DNA of 54,855 bases, from assembly GCA_003554585.1 (NCBI GenBank), contig PWGV01000124.1:1-54855 (forward strand), written 5' to 3'. Made by a program: the position numbers and the translations under genes. Source of the DNA: Halobacteroidaceae bacterium (GTDB taxonomy: Bacteria > Bacillota > Halanaerobiia > B1SED10-174). How positions within the stretch are numbered: the first letter of the stretch is position 1; each line of letters opens with the position of its first letter. Shown piece by piece: positions 16,853-25,546 of this stretch. Under the pieces are notes generated by a model, which worked only from the letters and a program-made list of their open reading frames with translations, did no database searches and had not been told where the DNA came from.

Positions 16853-17098
16853 CTAATCTTTTTTTCCTTTTTGGTGACCGATTAACTCCAGGTATTTTTC
16901 TTCCCCCACACATTCAATGGCATACCTGCACCATTGGACACAGGACTGAACATTATTATAAATAATAAAACCACAGCCCCGGCATTCAACCTGGACTTCA
17001 TCCGAAAAAATTTCTACTTCAGCCCCGCATTCGGGGCAATTCTTAATTTTTATCGTGGGCCTCCTGATACTTGCTGCTCCCGGGCATTTGTTAAACAT
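16853..17098 (-). CDS. Small zinc-ribbon-like protein of unknown function
   Basis: The 81-aa protein has two CxxC pairs (CPECG and CRGCG) that form a zinc-ribbon or rubredoxin-like knuckle, plus further cysteines (CPGAA at the start; CVQWCRYAIEC near the end). The ATG follows AGGAGG. It converges with acsV, whose stop is only 7 bases away. I recall similar small proteins near acetogen acs clusters, but I do not know a function. The CVQWCRYAxEC tail could bind a second metal. Confidence 0.75.
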   Translation of the reverse strand: MFNKCPGAASIRRPTIKIKNCPECGAEVEIFSDEVQVECRGCGFIIYNNVQSCVQWCRYAIECVGEEKYLELIGHQKGKKD

Positions 17099-17546
17099 CG
17101 ACCATCCTCCTGTGCCTAAAAGTGATCAAGAAACAATTTTCTAAAAAATTTCCTGCAATAAAGATAATGCAGTTTTGCCAATGGATTAACGCTTTTTCTG
17201 CACCTTATTGAAGTGAGAAAAGCAGAAAAAGGTATCGAATGCCATCATCTCCCTTTCCCCTTAGTTTTACTTTTTTTGCTTTTTGTTAGAGGTTTTTCTT
17301 TTTCACACCCCAAAATAATTGTGGCATCAGGGCTGCTTTTCTTTAAGCAGCCTTTTGGGGTTCCATTTTTTCTGAAAACAATTGCCCAAAACTTATTCCT
17401 CGCCAAGTATGGACTTTAGGGGTGAATTGTTTTTGCGATTCATCTTCTTTATTTTCGCTTTTTCCCTCCCTTTTTGCCCCTTTATTTTTCTCAACCCTTG
17501 GGTTTTAAATTGTTCCCGGGCTCCTCAAATTCCATTGCTCTCAGGA
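17099..17546. other. Intergenic region, pyrimidine-rich, with one structured hairpin
   Basis: About 450 bases lie between the zinc-ribbon gene and the end of the next minus-strand gene. Open frames here are low-complexity and lack SD sites. The only feature I can support is the hairpin at 17308-17360. Confidence 0.5.
17308..17360 (+). terminator. Two-part hairpin, terminator-like
   Basis: An inner stem GGCTGCTT/AAGCAGCC (17331-17338 and 17345-17352) sits inside an outer stem CCCCAAAA/TTTTGGGG (about 17309-17316 and 17353-17360). An unpaired stretch of about 14 bases lies on the 5' side only. The T-run after the inner stem makes it a plus-strand terminator candidate; the outer pairing is unusual. 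Confidence 0.5.
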
Positions 17547-18074
17547 TTATTTATGCCCAAGCAAATCCTGCAGAGCTTTTTTTTCTTCCAGATATTGGGG
17601 CTCGACCAGGGGGTGGCAGTTTTCTAACTTCTGTTCACCGGACCATAAAAAAAGGCTGAATGCTAAACAGGTGCGTTCCCCGCATTGGCCACAATTATAT
17701 TTATCTTGGGGTAGTAGCTGGAATAAAGCCAGTATCGAAGGGCGGCGGCGCATGTCGTAGCTGGGGGTGATACTGCTTCGCTGGTCATAAATGTCGTTCA
17801 TAAGCTCCCTGAGCCATTCCAGTATTTGATAGGCATCAGTGGAGTTAATTGCTTTTATGACAGTTAGTTCTCCGGGATAAACGGTAATTAACCGAAATTC
17901 TTTGGTAAAAGAAAGAAAGGGCCCCTGCTGGGTATAAACTGCATTGGGGATTACGGCGTTCATATAGGGAAGCAATTCACTTACGTCCCGGGGAAATTCT
18001 GCCTTGAGTCTGATTTTTTTGGTATCGGCAAAACAGGGTTCCATGTATTTTACCCTAATTCTCTGGAGATACAT
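17547..18074 (-). CDS. Fe-S cluster protein with an AcsC-like CxxC-x4-C-x16-C motif
   Basis: The 175-aa protein has a C-terminal Fe-S domain with C128, C131, C136 and C153 (CGQCGERTC, then ENCHPL). The spacing is identical to the [4Fe-4S] domain of AcsC in this window (C17, C20, C25, C42). The first 110 residues form a domain I do not recognise, without further paired cysteines. It is the last gene of an operon with a 60-aa protein and a cysteine-desulfurase-like enzyme. It may be an Fe-S carrier or redox protein linked to corrinoid or Fe-S metabolism, which is inference. Confidence 0.8.
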   Translation of the reverse strand: MYLQRIRVKYMEPCFADTKKIRLKAEFPRDVSELLPYMNAVIPNAVYTQQGPFLSFTKEFRLITVYPGELTVIKAINSTDAYQILEWLRELMNDIYDQRSSITPSYDMRRRPSILALFQLLPQDKYNCGQCGERTCLAFSLFLWSGEQKLENCHPLVEPQYLEEKKALQDLLGHK

Positions 18075-18076
18075 AG

Positions 18077-18259
18077 CTAAAATCTTCTTTCGGTGCGGTA
18101 AATTTCCAGAGCTTTATCCGAACAGGGGACCTTTTTTCTTACCTGGGGAGCAATAACATTGAGGACAAAATCCAGGGCTTCCTCTGGATCTTTATCAATG
18201 TGGATCCGTTCCATTTCCACCTGCTCTTTTTCGTCGAGAACGATAAAAACTTTTGGCAA
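18077..18259 (-). CDS. Small conserved-looking protein of unknown function
   Basis: I place the start at TTG 18259, because a strong GGAGGAGG lies 7-8 bases upstream. The open frame extends to 18298, but that would overlap the aminotransferase stop. The resulting 60-aa protein begins MPKVFIVLDEKEQ and is charged, with a single Cys and no membrane segment. It sits between the desulfurase-like gene and the Fe-S gene, 2 bases before the latter. Function unknown. Confidence 0.65.
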   Translation of the reverse strand: MPKVFIVLDEKEQVEMERIHIDKDPEEALDFVLNVIAPQVRKKVPCSDKALEIYRTERRF

Positions 18260-18281
18260 GGGCAGTACCTCCTCCAGCCGG

Positions 18282-19430
18282 TTATAAATCGGCAGCAATA
18301 TGTTTTAAGGCTTCTGTCAGACAGTCAATATCTCCAGTTGTGTTAAAAAAGCCAAGACTAATGCGCAGTGCTCCCCGGTCCAGGGTGCCAATGGTTCGAT
18401 GAGCACAGGGCGAACAATGCAGACCGGCCCGAACCATGATTTCATATACTTCATCAAGTACATGGGCCAGTTCTTCGGGGCGAATGTCCCCCAGGTTAAT
18501 GGAGATAACCCCCACCTGTTTGGCAGGGTCACCGGGGCCATAGATGATTATATCGGGAATGTTGGACAATTTTTTCAATGCGTATGCGGTTAAATCCTGT
18601 TTCTTTTTTTGAATTTGCCCTACTCCTTGTTGCAATAAAAACTCAATAGCGGCCCCCAGGCCAACTATTCCCGCTACATTTAGAGTCCCCGCTTCAAAAC
18701 GCTCGGGCAGGGTATCCGGCTGATGTTCCAGGTATGATTCACTGCCGGTTCCTCCCCTCTTTAAAGGTTGCAGATCAATTCCTTCCCTGATGTATAAGCC
18801 CCCAGTACCCTGGGGCCCCAGAAGACTTTTATGGCCGGTGAAGGCTAAAAGGTCAATCCCCAGTTCTTCTATATCTATAGGAATTTCCCCCGCGGTTTGT
18901 GCCGCATCCACCAGAAAAGTGACACCATGTTTGCGGGCGGTTTCCCCGACCTCCTTTAAGGGCATGATGGTTCCGGTAACGTTGGAAGCGTGGGTTAAAG
19001 CAATCAGGCGGGTATTGGGTTTGATTAGTGAAGGAAGCCGGGGTAAATCAAGAGACCCATCATTCTTATTGGGAATTCTGGTAATAGTTATTGATCCCTC
19101 GGCTTCCAGTCCCCGGACGCACCTCCAGACCGCGTTATGCTCAATGCTGCTGGTAATAATGTTATCTCCTGATTTAACCAGGCCATAAAGGGCCAGGTTA
19201 ATGGCCTCGGTGGCATTAGAACAGAAAACAATCCGGGAGGGGTTTTTTATACTGAATAATTTGGCCAGAGCATTTCTCGTAGAGAAAACCATCTGATCGG
19301 CTTCCAGGGCCCTGCTGTAAGCACCCCGACCGGAACTGGCCCCGATTTGGCGCAGGTAGTTATCCATGGCCTGGTAAACCTGCTCGGGCTTAGGAAAAGA
19401 AGTAGCAGCATTATCCAAATAAATGGCCAA
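18282..19430 (-). CDS. Class V aminotransferase, cysteine desulfurase family
   Basis: The 382-aa PLP enzyme belongs to the NifS/CsdA-like group: YLDNAATSFPKP at the N-terminus, EHNAVWR, DAAQTAG, TGHKSLLGPQGTGG (PLP lysine in GHKS) and GLHCSPCAH with the candidate active-site Cys near the C-terminus. It probably releases sulfur or selenium from cysteine or selenocysteine. The TTG start at 19430 has AAGGAGG 8 bases upstream, and a strong promoter lies 75 bases further. A paralogue sits at 32249-33403 in the selenium locus; the two are clearly divergent. Here the partners are a 60-aa protein and an Fe-S protein, suggesting Fe-S or sulfur supply. Confidence 0.92.
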   Translation of the reverse strand: MAIYLDNAATSFPKPEQVYQAMDNYLRQIGASSGRGAYSRALEADQMVFSTRNALAKLFSIKNPSRIVFCSNATEAINLALYGLVKSGDNIITSSIEHNAVWRCVRGLEAEGSITITRIPNKNDGSLDLPRLPSLIKPNTRLIALTHASNVTGTIMPLKEVGETARKHGVTFLVDAAQTAGEIPIDIEELGIDLLAFTGHKSLLGPQGTGGLYIREGIDLQPLKRGGTGSESYLEHQPDTLPERFEAGTLNVAGIVGLGAAIEFLLQQGVGQIQKKKQDLTAYALKKLSNIPDIIIYGPGDPAKQVGVISINLGDIRPEELAHVLDEVYEIMVRAGLHCSPCAHRTIGTLDRGALRISLGFFNTTGDIDCLTEALKHIAADL

Positions 19431-19505
19431 AACCTTAGCCTCCTTTTTTAAAAAACCAATTAAATAAGCCTATCAAGTTATATATTTAAATATGTTTATA
19501 TTACC

Positions 19506-19535
19506 ATTATATTTTAATCCGGCCCTAACCGTCAA
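19506..19535 (-). promoter_or_regulatory. Strong sigma-A-type promoter of the aminotransferase operon
   Basis: On the minus strand TTGACG (19530-19535) and TATAAT (19506-19511) are 18 bases apart. It would give a leader of about 70 bases. Confidence 0.7.
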
Positions 19536-20237
19536 GGAAGGCAATTTATAAATGGATCCGGGTTAAGGGTTTTTCCATTCTCCTGATTAAATTGTTCCTT
19601 GCTCTCTTTTTTAGATTTTATCTTCCGGGCCAGTGCTCCAAAATGATTGCCGCCGAAACTGAACTGCCCAATGCAATGGCGGTGATTTTAACTCAATTTT
19701 ACGTAGAAAGTCGCGCACTAAGCTTCGAAAAACGTCTTTGCCAGGCTGTTATTATTAATTGCAACCCTCCTTTGATGAGGGACGGATTAAGAAAGAATTC
19801 GGTTCGAATATTGGGTTAGCGGAACTTGGAAGCACTAACTCGATTAAATCTCAGCTATATTTCTTTAACCCATACCCAGGAAAAAACAAACCCAGAAAAA
19901 CAGGAGAGTATAAAAAAATTCGGGGGCGAAAAAATTGTGATAGAATAATATTGGCTTAAAGGCCAGGACCGTCTATTATCCATAATTTTCTAACACCTGC
20001 ATTGCCCGGGTTCAACAGGAAATCATACGCAATTAAGGTATTCCCTCCCCTTATCCACAAATTGCCCCCAATCCTGCTTACTGATAACATCAGGATAAAT
20101 TTGACGAGGGGATCTTCGGATAAGAAATTATTGGTCAAAAAAACATAGAGCCCACCACTTCCTACCTTTATCCCGGGGATTTTAACAGGATTTATTTCCG
20201 CAAAGGCGAACTAAGAAAACTAAGGAGGGATTATAAC
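19536..20237. other. Intergenic region without a convincing gene
   Basis: About 700 bases upstream of tmcAL. Open frames here are short, with no SD and unlike neighbouring codon use. One perfect DnaA-box-like TTATCCACA occurs at about 20051-20059, but alone, so I do not call an origin. A T-loop-like GGTTCGAAT near 19801 has no tRNA around it. Confidence 0.5.
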
Positions 20238-21467
20238 TTGAAAACCCTGGGAATAATTGCGGAATACAACCCCTTGCACAATGGACACCATTATCATCTG
20301 CAAATCAGTCGGGAAAAAATTGGTCCCTGCCGAACGGTAATTGTAATGAGTTCCACATTTATGCAACGGGGCGAACCTGCTATCTGCGATAAATGGAGTC
20401 GGGCGGAAATGGCCGTTCTATCCGGCGCAGACCTGGTGCTGGAACTCCCCTTACCTTTTGCCTGCGCCAGTGCTAATTACTTCGCCGAAGGGGCAGTAGC
20501 AATCCTCGCTAAATCAGGTTGTACTCACCTGGCTTTTGGAGCCGAACACCCCGAACAAAAAACTCTAAGCACAATAGCCAGCTTTATTGAGAAGGAAACG
20601 CCGCCTTTCGCCAAAAAACTGCGATACTATCTCGCCCAGGGGCACTCCTTCCCCCGCTCCCGCAGCATGGCCCTGCAGGACCTTTTGGATATAAATCCAG
20701 ATATAGTAAACAACCCCAATAATATCCTGGCTATTGAATATTTGCGTTCTATTTTTCGCCAAAAACTAAATCTGCAACCCCTGCCCATTCCCCGGCAGGG
20801 GTCACCCTATCATAATGCTAAACTGGAAACCGGCTTCCCCAGCGCTACAGCTATTCGTAAACATCTCCATAATCAGGGTTCAATAAAAAAATTAGCGGGT
20901 TATATGCCCGCTTCCGCCCTGAAAATAATGGAAAGAGAAATAAAAAAAGGCCAAGCTCCCGTTTTTTCTCAAGATTTAGGACCGGCAATACTGGCCCGAC
21001 TCCGGGGCATGGGAGAACATACAATTAATAACTACCCGGAAATTGCTCCCGGTCTGGATAATCGTCTTCTTCAAAGTGCCCGGGATGCAATAAGCTGGGA
21101 TGATCTCCTGGAAAAAGCTACCACCCGTTGTTTTGTCCGAACCCGATTGCAAAGAATATTAATTTACATCCTGCTGGATTTAACCCTATCTCTGCAGGAA
21201 AAAATCAAATTCCCCCGGACCCCCCTTTATTTCCGTCCCCTGGCCTTCAATCAAAAAGGACGGGAAATACTCCATGAGCTAAAAGAAAAAGAGGAAATGC
21301 CGCTAATTACCAGGCCAGCCTTTAGAAACAGGCCCCGGATCCCGGAAATCCAGCACCTTTTGAACCTGGAAGCACGGGCTACCGATCTTTGGGCTCTTTT
21401 ACTCCCCTCCCCCAATAATCGCGGGGGCGGCAAGGATTTTCGGACCCCACCCCGGGCCCTGTTCTAA
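20238..21467 (+). CDS. tmcAL: tRNA(Met) cytidine acetate ligase
   Basis: The 409-aa protein begins with a nucleotidyltransferase-like motif (GIIAEYNPLHNGHHYHL) and has the TmcAL pattern SSTFMQRGEPAICDKWSRAEMA, GADLVLELPLPFACASANYFAEGAV and GFPSATAIRKHL. TmcAL activates acetate with ATP to make N4-acetylcytidine in elongator tRNA(Met). The TTG start at 20238 follows AAGGAGGG. It converges with coaD, its usual neighbour in Firmicutes. Confidence 0.93.
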   Translation: MKTLGIIAEYNPLHNGHHYHLQISREKIGPCRTVIVMSSTFMQRGEPAICDKWSRAEMAVLSGADLVLELPLPFACASANYFAEGAVAILAKSGCTHLAFGAEHPEQKTLSTIASFIEKETPPFAKKLRYYLAQGHSFPRSRSMALQDLLDINPDIVNNPNNILAIEYLRSIFRQKLNLQPLPIPRQGSPYHNAKLETGFPSATAIRKHLHNQGSIKKLAGYMPASALKIMEREIKKGQAPVFSQDLGPAILARLRGMGEHTINNYPEIAPGLDNRLLQSARDAISWDDLLEKATTRCFVRTRLQRILIYILLDLTLSLQEKIKFPRTPLYFRPLAFNQKGREILHELKEKEEMPLITRPAFRNRPRIPEIQHLLNLEARATDLWALLLPSPNNRGGGKDFRTPPRALF

Positions 21468-21491
21468 CCGAACAGGTACCGGGACAATTTT

Positions 21492-21986
21492 TTACCGGGG
21501 AAACTTGCCCCGATAAAAATCAATCATGAACTCTTTTACCGGGAGCGGGACCAACCCATCAATACAGCCTCCCAGGGAAGCAATTTCTTTGACCATGCTG
21601 GAACTCAAAAACCCATACTCCTGAGAGGTCATCAAAAACATTATTTCCAGTTCAGGGTTGAGTTTCTTATACATTAGAGCCTGCTGGAATTCTTTTTCAA
21701 AGTCTGATAAAGCCCGTAAACCACGAATAACATTGCGGGCTTCTTTTTGTTCGGCGTACTCGTTTAAAAGACCGCTGAAAGCATCTATGCTAACTCCCGG
21801 AATATCTCCAGCAACTTTTTCCATCAGGGAAACTCGCTCTTCCAGGGAAAAGGTAGGAGTTTTATTAGGATTATTAAAAACTGCAACTATAAGCTCATCA
21901 AAAATTAAACTGGCCCTTTTAATTATGTCAAGATGGCCGTTTGTTACTGGATCAAAACTTCCGGGATAAACCGCTCTTCTTTTCAT
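21492..21986 (-). CDS. coaD: Phosphopantetheine adenylyltransferase
   Basis: The 164-aa protein has the full CoaD signature: [16 protein letters not shown] at the N-terminus, [40 protein letters not shown], and [13 protein letters not shown] near the end. It makes dephospho-CoA from phosphopantetheine and ATP in CoA synthesis. The ATG follows AAAGGAG. It lies 4 bases downstream of rsmD, the usual operon pair. Confidence 0.97.
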   Translation of the reverse strand: MKRRAVYPGSFDPVTNGHLDIIKRASLIFDELIVAVFNNPNKTPTFSLEERVSLMEKVAGDIPGVSIDAFSGLLNEYAEQKEARNVIRGLRALSDFEKEFQQALMYKKLNPELEIMFLMTSQEYGFLSSSMVKEIASLGGCIDGLVPLPVKEFMIDFYRGKFPR

Positions 21987-21990
21987 TTTT

Positions 21991-22536
21991 TCACTCCTTT
22001 TGCCAGATTAGAAGCCTGGTATCGCCATAAACACGATTTTCGGCAAGACGCCAAAATCCAAGATCGAACAAATCTGCCTGGCTTGATGTTTCCAGAATAA
22101 CAATTCCTAAACTCTTTAACAACGAATTCTCTTCAATCAATTTTAAAATCTGGTCGGGTTTAATAAAGGCATAAGGAGGGTCAAGAAAAATAATATCAAA
22201 ATTTTCCCCCGCAAAACCTCTCTGTAATATTCTTTGTGCATCCCCTTTCCAAACCCTGCTTTGTTCTTTGAAACCCGTTTTTTCCAGGTTCTGGTCAAGA
22301 ATTTTAAGCACCGCAGGGTTTTTTTCAACAAAATGAGCCTTTTTTGCACCGCGGCTTAAAGCTTCAATACCAATACTACCGCTCCCCGCAAAACAATCCA
22401 GAAAAACGGCTGCAAAAACCTTTTCCCCGATAATATTAAAGAGAGCTTCTTTAACCCGGTCAGCGGTGGGCCGGGTAAAACTTTCTGGAGGAAGTTTCAA
22501 CCGCCTCCCCCTTGCCTTTCCTGAAATTACTCGCAA
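21991..22536 (-). CDS. rsmD: 16S rRNA (guanine966-N2)-methyltransferase
   Basis: The 181-aa SAM-dependent methyltransferase starts [13 protein letters not shown] and carries [16 protein letters not shown] (SAM binding) and the catalytic DPPYAF. The TTG start has GGAGGTGGG 7 bases upstream. It is followed by coaD and preceded by recG on the same strand, as in many Firmicutes. Confidence 0.95.
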   Translation of the reverse strand: MRVISGKARGRRLKLPPESFTRPTADRVKEALFNIIGEKVFAAVFLDCFAGSGSIGIEALSRGAKKAHFVEKNPAVLKILDQNLEKTGFKEQSRVWKGDAQRILQRGFAGENFDIIFLDPPYAFIKPDQILKLIEENSLLKSLGIVILETSSQADLFDLGFWRLAENRVYGDTRLLIWQKE

Positions 22537-22583
22537 TCACCCACCTCCATCACCAAAAAATCGGTTATTGGTTAAAGATAGTT

Positions 22584-24614
22584 TTACCTGGTAATATCTC
22601 CTGGAAAGCGCCTGTCGCTTTCTTGCAAAATTTGAACATACCTGGAAGCCTTTTCCCTGGCCAAGCGAAGAAAATTTTGATGGGCAATCAGGTCAGCGAA
22701 TCGGAAGGGAGTGGCTCCGTGCTGGCGGGTTCCAAAAAAGTCCCCCGCTCCCCGCAGGCGCAAATCTTCTTCGGCCAGCAAAAAACCATCATTATGTTCA
22801 ACAAGGGCATTTAACCTTTTTTGGGCCAGCTCATCTTCTGCATCAGAAATTAATATGCAGTAGGATTGGTCTGCACCCCGGCCAACTCGGCCCCTCAACT
22901 GATGCAACTGGGAAAGGCCAAAGCGGTGCGCATCTTCTATCAACATGATAGTTGCGTTGGGAATATCCACCCCAACTTCAATTACCGTTGTGCTAACCAT
23001 TATATCAATTGCCCCGGCCTGGAAATCTTTCATGGCTTGCGCCCTCCGCTGGGCAGGAATTTGTCCGTGGATTAGCATTAATCTAAGATCGGGAAATACT
23101 TCTTCCTGTAGATAACAGAACATATCTTCGGCGGCAACGAGTTGCAATTTTTCCGATTCCTGGATTAAAGGACATACAATAAAAGCCTGTCTGCCCTGCC
23201 CAACCTGCTCTCGAATAAATTGATAAACTTTCGGCCTGCCCGAAGTCTGCCGAATCCTTGTAACAATTGGTTTTCTTCCAGCCGGAAGTTCGTCGATAAC
23301 TGAAACCTCCAGATCCCCATAAAGGGTTAGGGCAAGAGATCTGGGGATGGGGGTTGCAGTCATTACAAGGAGATCGGGTGTTCTTCCCTTGCTTAATAAT
23401 GCTTCTCTCTGCTGAACTCCAAAACGATGCTGTTCGTCAATTACTACCATTGCCAGGTTAGAGAAGTTCACCTCTTCCTGAATAAGGGCATGAGTTCCCA
23501 CAACAATATCGGCCTCCCCCGAAGAAATTTCCCGGTAATTTTTTTTCTTCTCCCGGGAAGTGAGGCTGCCGGTAAGCAGAACAGTTTTCAGCCCAAATTC
23601 CTGAAAAATTGGCTCCATTTTATAAAAATGTTGCTCAGCCAGGATTTCAGTTGGAGCCATGAAAGCACCCTGCCAGCCATTTTCCACAGTTTTTAACAGA
23701 GCAAGGAGTGCAATAACAGTCTTCCCCGCGCCTACATCCCCCTGTAAAAGTCTGGACATGGGAGCAGGCTTCTCCATATCCTCTTTTATTTCTTTCCAAA
23801 CCTTTTCCTGGCTGGAAGTAAGGGAAAAGGTTAGTGATTTGATAAGCTTCCTGGTGTGGGAAGAGGCTACTTCATGGCAGTACCCTGTTTTTTGGCTTTT
23901 TTCTTCTTGCTTGCGGGCCAGCTTAACTTGAAAAAGGAGAAGTTCTTCGAAAACCAGCCTTTCAAATGCTTTTTTCCTCTTTTCCATGTCCGAGGGAAAG
24001 TGAACCTCCCAAATTGCCTTCTGGCGATCTGGCCAGTTCATTTCTTTTAATAATTCCTCAGGTAAGAATTCCTGGACCGCCCCAATATACTCCTCCAGGA
24101 CACTATTTACCCAGCGCCGGAACTGGTTTTGATTTAAACCTTCAGTAAGCGGATATAACGGGACTATTCTTCCGCTGTGCAGGCCCCCTTCTCCGTCTAA
24201 CTCAAAATTGGGGTGGATAAACTCAATCCTTTTATGCTGTTCCCAGCTTTTATCATTTATCTTTCCACTAATCAATACTTCCTGGCCAATGGAAAATTTT
24301 TTAAAAATATAGGGCTGATCAAACCAGGTAGCATAGGCAATCCCGGTCTCATCAGAAAAAGCAATCTTGAAAATATTCCGCCTTGATCGGGTCCGGATTT
24401 TATCCCGGGCTTTTACAACTCCCGCCACGGTTATCTCCTGGCCAGGTTCTACCTGGTTGATCATCCTTATCTGGCTGCGGTCCCGGTACTGGCGGGGAAT
24501 ATGGTAGAGGAGATCTTCAATTTTTTCAATTCCAAGTTTCCCCAGCATCTTTGCCCGGCGGGGGCCTACCCCTTTTACATCCTGGATATTTTTTTCCAGT
24601 CCAGTCACCTTCAC
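22584..24614 (-). CDS. recG: ATP-dependent DNA helicase RecG
   Basis: The protein (about 676 aa from GTG 24614) has a helix-hairpin-helix-like start (GVGPRRAKMLGKLGI), an OB wedge domain, and helicase motifs: QGDVGAGKT (Walker A), DEQHRFG (DEXH box), MTATPIPRS, STTVIEVGVDIPNA and HQLRGRVGRG. RecG remodels stalled forks and Holliday junctions. The frame opens at TTG 24626, but that codon lies inside the SD region; GTG 24614 is preferred. A terminator for the upstream degV gene lies directly before it. Confidence 0.96.
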   Translation of the reverse strand: MKVTGLEKNIQDVKGVGPRRAKMLGKLGIEKIEDLLYHIPRQYRDRSQIRMINQVEPGQEITVAGVVKARDKIRTRSRRNIFKIAFSDETGIAYATWFDQPYIFKKFSIGQEVLISGKINDKSWEQHKRIEFIHPNFELDGEGGLHSGRIVPLYPLTEGLNQNQFRRWVNSVLEEYIGAVQEFLPEELLKEMNWPDRQKAIWEVHFPSDMEKRKKAFERLVFEELLLFQVKLARKQEEKSQKTGYCHEVASSHTRKLIKSLTFSLTSSQEKVWKEIKEDMEKPAPMSRLLQGDVGAGKTVIALLALLKTVENGWQGAFMAPTEILAEQHFYKMEPIFQEFGLKTVLLTGSLTSREKKKNYREISSGEADIVVGTHALIQEEVNFSNLAMVVIDEQHRFGVQQREALLSKGRTPDLLVMTATPIPRSLALTLYGDLEVSVIDELPAGRKPIVTRIRQTSGRPKVYQFIREQVGQGRQAFIVCPLIQESEKLQLVAAEDMFCYLQEEVFPDLRLMLIHGQIPAQRRAQAMKDFQAGAIDIMVSTTVIEVGVDIPNATIMLIEDAHRFGLSQLHQLRGRVGRGADQSYCILISDAEDELAQKRLNALVEHNDGFLLAEEDLRLRGAGDFFGTRQHGATPFRFADLIAHQNFLRLAREKASRYVQILQESDRRFPGDITR

Positions 24615-24622
24615 CGCTCCTC

Positions 24623-24666
24623 CCAAAAAAAATCCTAATACATTCCCCTGAATGCATTAGGATTTA
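24623..24666 (-). terminator. Terminator of the asp23-fakA-degV operon
   Basis: On the minus strand a 15-base stem (AATCCTAATGCATTC with GAATGTATTAGGATT, one G-U pair) is followed by eight T. It lies between degV and recG. Confidence 0.9.
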
Positions 24667-24678
24667 TAATATTCCCAA

Positions 24679-25530
24679 TTACCTTGGTGTTAGAATTATT
24701 CCTATAGCTCCAGGGCCAGTATGTGTCCCAACAACCGGACCCAGCTGGCTGATTTCAATATTCTGAGGCCCGAATTTTTCCTCTATGGTCTTTTTCAACC
24801 CTTTTGCTTCTTCTTCAGCTGCGGCATGTAAAATAGCCTGAAAGCAATTGGGGCCATGTTCTTCAATAAACTTTCCATAAAGTTCAGCAAGCCGCTGCAA
24901 AACCTTTTTATGCCCCCTTATTTTCTCCAGGGGAGAAACGTATCCCTCCCGGTCAACAGTAAGAATTGGTTTAATATTGAGTAGCGTTCCTACAAGGGCC
25001 TGGGCTTTGCCAATGCGTCCACCTTTTTCCAGGAATTCCAGGGTTTTAACCGAGAAATAAATTCGCTGGTTCTCCTGGGTTTTCTCGAGTTTTTTGAGTA
25101 TTTCTTCCTTGGAAGAACCTTTTCGGGCTTCTTCAACGGCCATTCTGACCTGGAAAGCCAGGGAAGTAGTTACCGTTTTAGAATTAACAGGGACGATTTC
25201 CACATCAGAAAATTCCTTGGCTGCAAGGACTGCAGCCTGGTAGGTTCCGCTAAGTTTATCCGAAATATGAATGGAAATAATTGTGTCAAATTTTTGGGCA
25301 AGGTCTTTGTAAATTTCCACAAATCCTCCCACCGAAACCTGGGAAGTTGTGGGCAGTCGATCAGAGGTTTTCAATTTTTCATAAAACTTTTCAGGCGATA
25401 TCTCGATCCCATCTAAAAAACTCTGATCCCCAAAATTAACGCTGAGTGGAGCAACAGTAATATCATATTCTTCAGCCGTTTGTTTTGTGAGATCAGCAGT
25501 GCTATCAGTTACAATCGCAATTTTCCCCAA
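24679..25530 (-). CDS. DegV family fatty-acid-binding protein
   Basis: The 283-aa protein starts at TTG 25530 (SD GGAGGTG) and begins MGKIAIVTDSTADL, the usual DegV opening. DegV/FakB proteins bind a fatty acid and present it to the kinase FakA; the fakA gene lies 16 bases upstream in the same operon. TSQVSVGGF, HISDKLSGTYQAA and LEFLEKGGRIGKAQA are family patterns. Its likely role is the FakB partner for phospholipid synthesis from exogenous fatty acids. Confidence 0.93.
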   Translation of the reverse strand: MGKIAIVTDSTADLTKQTAEEYDITVAPLSVNFGDQSFLDGIEISPEKFYEKLKTSDRLPTTSQVSVGGFVEIYKDLAQKFDTIISIHISDKLSGTYQAAVLAAKEFSDVEIVPVNSKTVTTSLAFQVRMAVEEARKGSSKEEILKKLEKTQENQRIYFSVKTLEFLEKGGRIGKAQALVGTLLNIKPILTVDREGYVSPLEKIRGHKKVLQRLAELYGKFIEEHGPNCFQAILHAAAEEEAKGLKKTIEEKFGPQNIEISQLGPVVGTHTGPGAIGIILTPR

Positions 25531-25546
25531 TAGGGTCACCTCCAGT

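Noticed and set aside
19790-19815. GGTTCGAAT, a tRNA T-loop-like sequence
   Set aside because: No flanking T-stem, acceptor stem or anticodon arm could be built.
19592-19959. Two overlapping short plus-strand frames upstream of tmcAL
   Set aside because: No SD, no recognisable domain, and codon use unlike the neighbours.
20045-20065. Perfect DnaA-box-like TTATCCACA
   Set aside because: Only one copy, no cluster and no dnaA/dnaN nearby, so an origin is not supported.
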